Notes under the pieces: generated by a model
What the model was told of the DNA's origin: nothing
The model's database searches: none
Seen by the model: the letters and a program-made list of their open reading frames with translations, nothing else
Shown here: positions 43,860 to 53,655 of the stretch, in pieces
Layout of the letters: the number at the start of each line of letters is the position of its first letter
Position numbering within the stretch: position 1 is the first letter of the stretch
Program-made: the position numbers and the translations under genes
DNA from: Scedosporium boydii
Taxonomy: Eukaryota; Ascomycota; Sordariomycetes; Microascales; Microascaceae
Assembly: GCA_002221725.1 (NCBI GenBank)
Contig: NJFT01000027.1
Coordinates: forward strand, 186,001-250,000
Reading direction: 5' to 3'
DNA length: 64,000 nucleotides

Positions 43860-45596
43860 CTAAACCTTGAGATCCAACCTGTGAGACAACACCTCTCCAT
43901 CTCTAGGATTGAAGAATACCTTAAAAGGCCTAGGTGCCTTGTTGACACTGTCCATACCGTCGCCATAGTGGATGGGATCAGTGTTAGGCGGGGCAGTCTC
44001 GTCTGAGACGATCTTAAAGTCCAGCACCAGTCGCATCAAAAGTCCGTACAGGACGTGGTTCGATATATTCATTGCGGGGCAGATGCGAGCGCCGATACCG
44101 AACGAAAAGTGACCAGACGATGGCTTTTGCGCGAGCGGTGCCTCGAGCCACCGCTCCGGCCGGAAGATGTGAGCATCCGGTCCGTAAAAGGTGGGATCGT
44201 GATTTGCACACTCGACATTGAAGTAGACAATGGTTCCTGTGGGAATAACGGTGTCGCCGTAAGTGACGTCGCGTATCGCCTCGTGGGGGTTGGCGAAAGG
44301 AGCGACGGCGTAGTAGCGCAACATCTCTCTGTAAACCGCCGAGAGGTAGGGGACCTTCTCCTCCATGGGGAAAGGGTCGGCAGCCGCCGCCTCCGCAGAA
44401 CCGTAGGCATCGATAATTGCCCGGTAGGCCTTCTCCTGGATCTCTACGCCGGCGGGAGCTGCTAGGCTGCCGATACCTGCCGATAGCGTCGCCGCGATTG
44501 TTTCGGCACCTCCTTGAAGCATAGCGCGACAGGTGCTGTCTAATTCCGCTGTGTAACCGTCTGTCAGTTTTCTTTTCCCCCTTTCTCTCTCTAGTGCACA
44601 AGTCGTGTACGATGAATGACTCGAACTCGAATTCGTAACATACCTCTGCTCAGTTTGGCCTCGCGATCCTCGATTAGCGAGGCGCCAATACAATTGGGAG
44701 CCTTGCCCTTGTCCATGGCTTCCATCAGCTGTTGGAGTAGCTGCGCCTGGTATCCAACTCGCTTTTTGTGGGCTTCTCGTGCCTCCTGCATCATCTTTCG
44801 GACGCTTGGCAACCAAATCAGGCCCGGCACGTAGTTAGCCCAGCAAGCCGTCGAGTTACGAATCTTGGAGACTGCATTTGTCTGGCTCACATAGCCGACG
44901 TAAAAAGGGTCATCCTTTTCGAAGCGTGCGCCGTACGTTAGGCCGAAGCTCATATTCATCGTCACGACTTGCATGAACCGGTAGGGGTCGAGGGAGAGGG
45001 CGCCCATTCTGCCTTCTCTGAGGAGGGACTGCTCCATCAGAGAGGACTCTTTGATGAGGGTCGGTGCGAGGGATGGAAACACGGGTCGGCCGACAGACTT
45101 AGAGGCCGCAGTCCGCATGCGCCGCAGTCTCTCGCACATGGGCTGGTTTCCGATGTCGATGCCGAAGGTCTCGTTGAAGACCCTGACCCACGGTCTTGTC
45201 GATAGCGCAGCACCGGCGGAACCGGAACTGAGCTTCCTGACAGCATCATATGAATTTGCAACTACGACACGTCGGTTGCCGAACCGGATCTGGAAAATGG
45301 GTGCGTTGTAGTCACGCGACCACTGACCCCAGATGGTCGCATCGTGAAAGCCTAGGCGACCTCCCAGAAGATGCAGGTGTCCTAGCCCGGGCGTTAATGT
45401 GTGCTTATCTAAACCAGCAAATGGACCGTTCACGTCACGTACCAATAATTGGTTTCTCGCCTGGAATGGTCGGGATGCCTTTAATCTCGGGAATGTTGAC
45501 CTTGAAAAGTCTCCAGATGGCGGCGGCGGTTATTAGAACGAGGGCCAGGCCAAGGGCCCATACGCTTACATAGCTCGTTGAGAATATTTGGGACAT
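43860..45596 (-). CDS. Cytochrome P450, CYP504-like, copy 2
   Basis: Three exons: 45443-45596, 44644-45381 and 43860-44548, giving 526 residues. The N-terminus is a membrane anchor (VWALGLALVLITAAAIW) followed by a proline-rich hinge (IPEIKGIPTIPGEKPIIG) like copy 1. The I helix reads QGGAETIAAT, ExxR is Glu372-Arg375 in YREMLRYY, then FRPERW, and the haem Cys454 lies in FGIGARICPA, with the same Cys-Pro-Ala as copy 1. Intron 2 is placed at GTATGT...TTACACAG so that AKLSR joins AELDSTC, matching the family. The B-C region (FNETFGIDIGNQPM) departs from the usual CYP504 motif, so its substrate may differ from copy 1. Promoter site CGG-N6-CCG at 45728. Confidence 0.86.
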
Positions 45597-45727
45597 GTCT
45601 TAATTGCTTGTTCGCTTCGAGTTGTCTGACGAAACCGATTGGCACACGAATGCAGGTTTGGTGCTTGAGGTGCTCCTTTTCTGGACGTCAGCTTGGGAGG
45701 GGTGGGGGAATGGACCCGGGGGGGCAG

Positions 45728-45739
45728 CGGAGTTTCCCG
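45728..45739. promoter_or_regulatory. CGG-N6-CCG site upstream of P450-2
   Basis: CGGAGTTTCCCG, 132 bp before the P450-2 start at 45596. Confidence 0.55.
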
Positions 45740-46414
45740 CCCTGATGTCGTGGTGCGGCCGGAATTCTACGAAGTACGCCGCCATCTGGGAAGAAACATC
45801 CTTATCTGGTTGGGCGGGTTCAACTCACTTGATCTGGCATATACGACGTAGAGCATGACGAGGCGCTCTATCTTTAACAACGTTCTATCTCTAATAACTA
45901 CATCTTTTAAGTGACCGAAATTCAGGAATAAAAGTCCTCGTCATTGTTTCTTAACATTCGAATCTGGCCAAGATGGTGGACGTCTATGACAACGCCGCCC
46001 TCAGAAGCGGTCTTTCCAAAAAGTTTCGATTACATACTAAAAACTAACTAGTGAAACGGAGCAGTGCAGCCTGCCCATACACCGCATGAAAAACGGAATA
46101 GTTCGGTCAATGGTTTATGGTCTTTCCTACAAGAAGCTGCCGCAGAACCCCTGGCAGGAATGGACAGTTGTCGGAACTGTTGATCAATGGGAATAGAGCC
46201 AGATCAAAGAAGAAGACGACCTCCAAATAGGGGGAGGTTGAAGAATCATGTCAGTGCCCAAAGAAGCACCCTGTGACATAAGTCAAGCCAGAATAGACAG
46301 CTGGACTGGACGTCACCAATCATGAGGATCAGTAAGAACTGACTTAAGAGAAATTGTCCTCCTTCCCTGAGATGAGAAGAAGGAAAAGAAAAGAAATAAC
46401 TATGCCCCTGTCCT

Positions 46415-46439
46415 GGCGGAGGAACAAAGTTCTTCCGCC
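46415..46439. promoter_or_regulatory. 25-bp inverted repeat with CGG/CCG ends
   Basis: GGCGGAGGAAC-AAA-GTTCTTCCGCC: 11-bp arms with one mismatch around a 3-nt centre. It could be an operator for a dimeric factor or a hairpin. Confidence 0.45.
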
Positions 46440-46718
46440 TTCTGTCCTTTCCGTCCAAAAAGAGAACGGCACCTTCCCACACCAGTCACCTTTTTCCCCA
46501 TCACAGTAGCTAAGTACTTTTATTATATTGCTAGCTTAGTCTTTTATCCTGTGTCTTAAGATTAAAATATTTCCAATTGGGTAATTTCTCGAGAGTTAGG
46601 TAAAACCAGCTTCTAGCACATGGATTTGCTCGGAGATCGGAAATTCGGGTTGCGGATGTGTCGGCATGCGGGGTAGTGCGTCCCCGGTGCTTCTGTTACC
46701 TGGCGCCTCTAAGATGGA

Positions 46719-46724
46719 TATAAA
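46719..46724 (+). promoter_or_regulatory. TATA box of the NmrA-like gene
   Basis: TATAAA, 89 bases before the ATG at 46808. Confidence 0.6.
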
Positions 46725-46807
46725 GCGGCTTCCAAAGAGCCCTCATGGAGATACATCTACCTTTACCCTGCAACCTCTAGTCTCTAGTCTTATTGAACCG
46801 GGAAACC

Positions 46808-47867
46808 ATGCCTACCCTTGCCCTTGCTGGCGGGACCTCTCCTAGCCTCGGTAGGGCTAATTATCGTAACCACGCTCCTCTCCTCTCAACGCTCAATCTC
46901 GTGGAACGCCGTTATTCTCTCCCGCAACTCTCGTATACCGCTCTGGCTTCGTGCAATTGACCAAGATGGTATGCGCACCGAGATCCGTGTCGTCGATTAC
47001 CTCTCCACTGAGTCGCTGGCAGCGGCCTTGAATGGTGTCCACACTGTAGTGTCTATGACCTCGGCCGTTGACGGCACACAGGCACAGATACAGAAAAATC
47101 TACTCCATGCCGCAGTTCGGGCGGGCTGCAAGCGCTTCGCGCCATCACAGTGGGCCTTCGGGCCGAAAGGGGAGGAGAATATTATTTCTACCAAATGGTT
47201 GTCTGAAGGCGTTTGGGATGAATGCTTGAAATATAAGAATGTGATCGAGTGCGCCAAGTTTAACCACGGCTCTTTCATGAATTATATCGGCCATGGAATA
47301 TATCCGACTCCTTCTGAAATCGATGAAGAAACATCTCTACAACAGATGAGGGCAGGGGGAGGTTATATGGCCGGCGAAGACGAGGCATGCCAAGGCTTGT
47401 TGAGACAGGGAGATCTGAAAGACAATTCAGGAGCTTTCCTAATTGAGCTCCGGAGTGCTGTCGCGGAGCTCCCAATTAAGGACGACGGCTCGTGGCCGCG
47501 AATCACGATGACCTCAATGATGGATGTGGGTCGCTTCTTCGTGGCATCTCTTAAATTACCCAAATGGGTGGAAAACATGACGATGGTCGGCGATACAATA
47601 ACTATGGGTGAACTCCTTGCTCATGCAGAAGCTGTTACAAGGAAGAAATTTCAAGTCGACCTGGTAAAGCAAGCCGATCTCGAGAAGCAGTTGGCAGAGA
47701 TGCCACCGGACGATTTCATGCGGCAGATGTGGGCAGACTTTAAACTTGCTTATATTCGGGATGCCGAGGACGAGATGGTCCTAAAGCCTGTGGTGAACAA
47801 GCTCTGTCCGAACGTGGAACCTATTGGAGTGCGGCAGTATATGGAGAAGTACTGGACTGGTGTGTGA
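46808..47867 (+). pseudogene. NmrA-like/isoflavone-reductase-like protein, frameshifted near the N-terminus
   Basis: The ATG at 46808 opens the expected N-terminus MPTLALAGGTSPSLGR, which carries the NAD(P)-binding Gly motif. That frame then runs into unrelated residues and stops. The rest of the protein continues one base shifted from about 46860 (IIVTTLLSS...) without interruption to 47867, covering ~335 family-like residues: SMTSAVDGTQAQIQ, RFAPSQWAFGPKG, FNHGSFMNYIG and YMEKYWTG. A single extra A near 46859 explains the shift, and no intron signal does. So it is either a recent pseudogene or a sequence error in an otherwise intact oxidoreductase or redox-sensing NmrA paralogue. TATA box at 46719. 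Whether it belongs to the cluster is unclear. Confidence 0.75.
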
Positions 47868-48189
47868 ACCGGGAGGCAATAGTTGATGTTTTGCCTCTAT
47901 CTCGGCGAGGGCCTCTGCCTAAGCCTTTCCCCATGGCGCCGGCCGCGACCATCAGGTAGCTGTTAACAAGAAAACCGGACCTGCCACTGAACTAAGCGAA
48001 TGTATTGCTCCTTCTACTTCCCTCCTATACTAAGACGTCAACCACAAACACCTCCGCACCACGCTCTTTGAATCCTTAGGCACTGGCGACTTCTCCGGCC
48101 CATGGCCCCGTCTCGTGAGCGCACACCACGCCCTACTGGGTGAATGGCCCGTCGGCACGGCCTCGAATCATCCACTTATGCCACTTCCG
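47868..48189. other. Intergenic with a protein-like relic
   Basis: Plus strand ~48030-48200 reads as protein-like (GTGDFSGPWPRLVSAHHALLG) but has no complete frame. It overlaps the 3' side of the next minus-strand gene. Confidence 0.3.
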
Positions 48190-48718
48190 TCAGTTGCAGT
48201 TTACTCGAACACTTTGGAACGCCTGGCCGCCAGTAATATGTCCGCAGATGTTCGACCCACGCAAGTCCGCCTTGGAAAAGTAGGCACACTGGCGGTTACC
48301 AAAGAACTCTAGGCGACAGTTATTCCCAGTGGCTAGAACTGAGTACATATCGCGAAGCGTGCTGCCACTATAGTAGGCGAAGCACCCGTTGCCCACGCCC
48401 CAGTCGTAATGCTCGCCAGTGCAGTCTGTTGTCCAGAGGTATCCCTTTACAGTGCCGGCTCTCTTCTCGATGGGACCGCTAGGCATTTTTTTCCTCTTCG
48501 TTAATTTACAGAGCGGGTGTTAAAGAGCATGACAACAGGACTTACCTGCTGGAAGTAGCGACATTGGCTATTGGCACAAGAGTGCCATCGTCGAGTACTT
48601 GGACAATGCCCTCATAGTCGGCGGGGAGGCCTACGGGACCGGCCTCCTCGGTTGGCGCAGCAGCTGCCAGGGCGATGGCGCCAGCAAAGACGGCGGAGGC
48701 AACCGAAAAAAGCTTCAT
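48190..48718 (-). CDS. Small secreted cysteine-rich protein with Kex2 site
   Basis: Two exons, 48546-48718 and 48190-48478, with a 67-bp intron, giving 153 residues. MKLFSVASAVFAGAIALAAAAP is a signal peptide. An acidic propeptide of ~40 residues ends with EKR just after the splice point, a Kex2-type processing site. The mature part would be ~87 residues with six cysteines (TDC, GNGC, NNC, RQC, NIC, VNC), enough for three disulfides, and is rich in Gly, Tyr and Phe. I do not recognise the family. Size, export and cysteine pattern fit effector-like or antimicrobial small secreted proteins, but that is inference. A TATA box lies at 48837-48843. Confidence 0.75.
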
Positions 48719-48836
48719 GATGTATGGCTGGAATCTTTTAAACGGTATATGAACTAGATAAAAGTGATTGTATTCTTGATGTGAGGAGTTGTAAGTTAGA
48801 GACCATCGCAGCCAGAAACGGGGATAAACCACGAGG

Positions 48837-48843
48837 TTATATA
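48837..48843 (-). promoter_or_regulatory. TATA box of the small secreted protein gene
   Basis: TATATAA on the minus strand, about 120 bases before the ATG at 48718. Confidence 0.55.
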
Positions 48844-49968
48844 GTCATAATCCCTTGGCCCAATTGCCTCGTTCACAGGGTTGCATAGCTCGTATTGCTT
48901 ATGGCTCCTGAGGCTTCGGAAATAGAAACAGTACTGGAGTCCTGGTGCATTGTCCGTCCCATTTGTCCAGCTATTAATACACCCTCGTGGAGTGTTCAGC
49001 TCGTATAGATGTCAATAAACTATCGTGGTTCCAATGCCCAGATCCAAAAATGGAGGCTACGAGACGGGGTAATGGATGTAACATCAACGCTATCGCTCCT
49101 CTCTCGGTAATTTATTGAGTAGACTCCTGTCAGAATACAGGTTCGGGATTTGTCGGATGGGCCACTGCAGAGATGGACGAGCGTTACGCGATAGCTCCAT
49201 GTGCCCTAGCATAGACGCACCTGTAGAAACCATGCCCCGGAAAAGGGAGACCGATGATCTACACGCCCCTCATCAATCAATTGGTTGGATACAAAGAGCA
49301 GTCCATCGACTCACATCTCACGTCAGCCTGGCTAGCAGATCACCGGTCGTGGCGCAAGCATGCCCGTTGAGCTGGCGCCTACTTTCTTAATTTCTCATCT
49401 AAAACTCCTGGTCATTGCTCCGCCATCCATCCGAGTGGTTCCGTGCCGTGATCGGGCTAATGCCAATATCGGTCGAAGAGCGGACGAAAAGCCCGTCTGC
49501 CCTCGGACGAAAGCTCCCTGTATTGCGCCAACGCCCGCATGCAACGGATGAAAGCCGCTTAAATCGGACGAAAATTACGGCGGGTGCTGTCGTGACAGGG
49601 GAACGTTGCCTTTACACAATTCGTACTGAGCGGCTTATAGACTCCCTCAAGTGCCACATGTTGAACCGTAGGTCCAGTGCAGTCTGAATATGAGGGAGAA
49701 ACCCGAGAAAACGTCGGCAAATGTGGAAACGAGTCAATATTTAATGATGTGGAAAAAGCGGTGAAAAAGGTAGAATTCTTGAAACTAAGATGATCGTGGA
49801 TCTAATATTGAACCATATGTGTAGCCAAATAAAGCTACAGCTACGAAGTACACAAAAACAGTTTCGATCGCACCCCAAAAACTAACCAGTATTTTAAACT
49901 CAGATTATTTTCTCATCTCTCACTCTCATCTTTATCGTCCTCCAGTGATTACCAACCCAACACCCAAA
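48844..49968. other. Intergenic, nothing recognised
   Basis: Short frames on the plus strand (49115-49390, 49415-49687) have no family features. 49690-49930 is AT-rich and is probably 3' sequence of the next gene. Confidence 0.45.
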
Positions 49969-50901
49969 TTAGGCCAAATGAAGCTTCAGCTCAGCTTGCG
50001 TCCATTCCCAAAGTCTTTCCGCCAGCTCCGCGTCTTTTCCATCATCGCTCACCTTTCCAGAAACACCGACAGGTTGATAGTACTCGCCGCTCTTCACATC
50101 CTTGGAAACACAAGCCCACAGCTGATTCTTCACGCCTTGATCAACAGATGTCAAGAGACATTTCCCGAGCTTTACCAACCATTCCACAATTTTTGGTATG
50201 CTGGTCGCGCCTTCAGCCAGGTTGGTGTTCACGACGCCGGGGTGGACGGCCGCGACTGTCAGCTGCGGGTACAGCTTTGCCAATTGCTTCGCGAAGAGTA
50301 CGTTTGCGAGCTTGCTCTGGAAATATCGGTTCAGACCGCCTATAGCCTCCGCCTTCGTCTTGAGGGTGTCGAAGTTGAAAGCACCTTTAGCGAGCATCGC
50401 ATGTCCTGTGGATGACAAGGACACAACCCGCACATCATGATCGGGGCTGCTTTCCGAGGTCTTGAGCAGGAGAGGTAGAAGTAGCTCCGTCAAAAGCGCA
50501 TGGCCCATGTGGTTGGTTCCGAATTGAAGTTCGTATCCATCCTTGGTGAGCCCGGGTGGGGTTGCCATGATACCGGCGTTGAGCATCAAGATGTCCAAGC
50601 GGTCGGTTTCCGCCAAGAAGATCTTTGCCGCCTTTTTGATGGAATCGAATGAGGCCAGGTCTAACTCGAGGAGCTTGATGGGGGCTTCGGGGACTTTGAG
50701 TCTTATTTCTTCTTCGGCTGCCCGAGCTTTTTCGAGATTGCGTGCCGTGAGCCAAATTTGGGCGGGCTTGTGTCGGGAGAGCTCGAGGACAGACTGCTTG
50801 CCGAGGCCACTATTACCGCCTGTAACAAGGATAACTTTGCCATCGAGAGGAGGAATGTCCTTTTGAAGATCAAAGGGGACAGACTTGCTGTTGAACAACA
50901 T
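49969..50901 (-). CDS. Short-chain dehydrogenase, retinol-dehydrogenase/WWOX-like (SDR3)
   Basis: Single exon of 310 residues. Cofactor motif VTGGNSGLGK, then LDLASFDSI (Asp that contacts adenine), LNAGIMA, an NHMGHALLTELLLPLL segment and the catalytic YFQSK. VHPGVVNTNL follows. This is the fungal branch related to retinol dehydrogenases and the WW-domain oxidoreductase, usually NADP-dependent and of unknown physiological substrate. It has no signal or membrane segment. It lies outside the cluster and its upstream DNA has no CGG-N6-CCG site that I could see. TATA box at 51023-51031. Confidence 0.88.
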   Translation of the reverse strand: MLFNSKSVPFDLQKDIPPLDGKVILVTGGNSGLGKQSVLELSRHKPAQIWLTARNLEKARAAEEEIRLKVPEAPIKLLELDLASFDSIKKAAKIFLAETDRLDILMLNAGIMATPPGLTKDGYELQFGTNHMGHALLTELLLPLLLKTSESSPDHDVRVVSLSSTGHAMLAKGAFNFDTLKTKAEAIGGLNRYFQSKLANVLFAKQLAKLYPQLTVAAVHPGVVNTNLAEGATSIPKIVEWLVKLGKCLLTSVDQGVKNQLWACVSKDVKSGEYYQPVGVSGKVSDDGKDAELAERLWEWTQAELKLHLA

Positions 50902-51458
50902 TCTGTCGTTGAGTCGTACGGGTGTCGGGTGATGGTGAACTGGGTTGCTGGTGGAGGTGGAGGTTAGTTGGTATGTCTCCTCTATCTAAAACACGAAGGT
51001 GAAGACAACGGATTTGGGCGCGATTTATATACCCGCAGACTCCTCGGAGCCCGTACATACATTGGGGCCCTATCCGTATTCTCCGAGTCAAATGACACCA
51101 GGGGAGGCGCAAAATGCGATGTCAAGATGGGAATGTTTTCCAAATCGGGTAAGCCCCAATCTCCCCGGAGAGATACAGGGTCACTATTCCTGAAGTGGAA
51201 TATAATCTCTCATTGGCCAGCGGCCCTGCATGTCGGGAGATTCGATTGCGCCATGCCCGAACAGGAATACAATCACGATCCCAGCATGATGAGCTGCTCG
51301 TCCTCCTCGTCATTCCGTCGCGTCATTCATCATCTTGTCCACCCACTTCCAGAAAACAACCTATCCGTAAAATCCGCAGTGATACCTTCTTAGCTTTATC
51401 GTCTCTTCGGAACCGAAGTCTTCGCCGAGAATACCATAATCCTAGTTCCCGTTCACAC
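50902..51458. other. Divergent promoter region SDR3/regulator-like gene
   Basis: Apart from the TATA box at 51023 I see no defined element; open frames here lack family features. Confidence 0.4.
51023..51031 (-). promoter_or_regulatory. TATA box of SDR3
   Basis: TATATAAAT on the minus strand, about 122 bases before the ATG at 50901. Confidence 0.55.
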
Positions 51459-53053
51459 ATGTCCGAATCGAGTCAAGGCGAAGCTGGGAAGCGAGTCCCC
51501 GCCCCGGGCTTGGGATTCGCTCCTTTTATCGTGAGCACATCCCTCGATAAACCTGACCCAATGACGCGCAAGTTTATCCGCAGCCATGTGATGCGAGGAA
51601 AAAATGCTGGCAAATCAAGGCGCCGTCAAGGACAGCCGGCGCTCACGGCCGCAGAGAGCGAGAAGTCTGGAAGGGTACGACATCCGGCTTCCCCGGACAA
51701 AGGAGAAACCTGTGGCAAAGAGAAAGAGACCTGGGCTCTGATGTCGCCGCGTAAAATTGCCTCCGAGCTCACCCTTTATAGGTACGCGGAGACGGTTAAA
51801 CCTTATATGTTTGATCTCATCTTTCAAGGTAATATATCAGCCCCTTCCTCCACATCACTGCGCCCTCACTCGCCATGTTAACACACTTGACAAGCCCTCA
51901 CATATATTAAGCCATCGACGCATACCATGGATGGCATTACTGCCATGGAAAGCACAGAATCTGATTTCTTCTGCATCGACCACCTTTCCGAGCACCCCGG
52001 CATGATCCACTCTATTGTCTTCGCAGCCCGGGCCTTCTATGATCTGTCGGTCGGGATACCGTCCAGCAATACCGCTCAGTTTCACCTCTCAAAAAGCCTC
52101 CAGCATCTTCAGCTCAGTCTAAACGACAAGACGGAAGTGACCAAAGATACCACGATCTCCATTGTGATATTACTTGCGACGGCAGCGATCCTGAGTGGCG
52201 AGTTTGCAACTGCAGAAAAGCACAGGGATGGCCTCTACAGTCTAATAAACCTACGCGGAGGCGTAGACTCGATCCCCCCCGGAAGTTTGATAGAACACAA
52301 GATTCAGACGTAAGTTTGCGAAATTATCACATACCTACTCTGTATTTGCTGTCCACATTGGCGTAACTAATTGGATCTCCTAGGATCGATCTTGGTCTTG
52401 CAATCGGAATAGGAAGCGAGCCATGCTTCATCCGGAAGAATATCTCATGGAGCCCTCACCTCGCGAGGGGTAGTCGTACGTCGAGATTTCCCGAATTCGA
52501 TATGCTCCATCGTCGTCCTGATCCGAGACTCTTAAATGTTTGGGCCGATCTTCGCGAACTGTCCAACGCCGCAGATAGAGCTTCTGGAACTGGCGCAAAG
52601 ATTCCTGGACACTACTTCTCACGCCTCAATACATCGGTGCCCTATCGGCTGGTCCGTCTGGATTGCGATCCTACATCGCTTGACGAGGTGTTGAGAACAT
52701 GCATGTTGGCTTATATGAAAATCCTGGTCGTCAAAATTCACGGTGTCGGCAAGAAAATGGTCTTCCTAGCAGCGAGAATGAAGACTGCCCTACTCGCACA
52801 GGAGGCCCCGCCATCTGCTGAACATGCCAGAGTTCTGTTCTGGGCTCTCATCATCACGAGACTGTCAGTCTTTGAGGATTTCGATCATGAGTGGCTCCGA
52901 ACACTCCTCATGGAAACTGCTTCGGTACTTGACCTTAACACTTGGGATGAGGCGAGGACAATATTGAAGGAATATCTGTGGATCGACACAGTTTTTGATA
53001 AGCCTGCTTCATGCGTGTTTGAGGAATGGTGCATATCCAACGCACATTCATAG
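51459..53053 (+). CDS. Fungal-specific transcription-factor-like protein lacking a zinc cluster
   Basis: Three exons: 51459-51828, 51895-52309 and 52384-53053, giving 484 residues. The N-terminal part contains [34 protein letters not shown], a conserved opening in a group of Pezizomycotina regulator-like proteins. Next come [28 protein letters not shown] and an alpha-helical body with [12 protein letters not shown] and [15 protein letters not shown], as in fungal_trans_2-type domains. There is no C6 motif or other DNA-binding domain, although the [12 protein letters not shown] stretch is basic. Intron 1 is placed at 51829-51894 because that acceptor keeps the phase. It may act as a co-regulator or may no longer bind DNA. 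Confidence 0.78.
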
Positions 53054-53655
53054 GGAGGGAAATGGAGGGCGAGCAAATTGGAAGTAATGGTATTTTTTCA
53101 AAAGACCCTATTATTGCGAAGTGACACGCCGTGGCAGAGGTGATGACGTGTCTTGGTGCAAATTGGGACTCCGAAAGGCTCGGCCGCAGCCAACGTATCC
53201 AGCCTGTCTGCCACCTTCCCATAATAATAATTGTTAGGACAGCGTGGGATGTGGGTGACGGATTTATGAATTCGGTCATCGGCAGAAGGTTGGCTTCCTA
53301 CTCAGTAAGTATATGTTGGATGTAGACCACTCCCTAAGCACCTGCGACGCAGGTTTGTCGCAAACTAGCCAGTTCCACCCATGAAAACATGAGAGTACTC
53401 ATGATCATGGTAATGGCATTACCGAGACGGTAGCTCAGCGTGACGTGTGGAGGTACAAGAGGTCTATTATTCGATGGAAAATGAAGCTGCCTAGTGAGTT
53501 CCGTCGTTTACAGAATGATCTCTCTCATGTTATATAGATAGAGAGAGAGAGAGAGAGAGAGAAACAAAGGAAAATAATCAATTCCCCTACACTAGTAACC
53601 TCGCCGACTCCGTGTCCGATGCATAATACAGAAAAAAAAAATCTATGAGACAAAC
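53054..53655. other. Intergenic with GA microsatellite
   Basis: No gene recognised. Holds a (GA)n run at 53538-53563 and the 3' end of the large secreted protein gene. Confidence 0.5.
53538..53563. repeat. (GA)n microsatellite
   Basis: About twelve GA dinucleotides following GATA. Confidence 0.9.

Larger units (their letters stand above)
45597..46807. other. Divergent intergenic region P450-2/NmrA-like
   Basis: No gene recognised in 1.2 kb. It contains the CGG-N6-CCG site (45728), a 25-bp near-perfect inverted repeat (46415-46439) and the TATA box of the NmrA-like gene. Confidence 0.5.
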
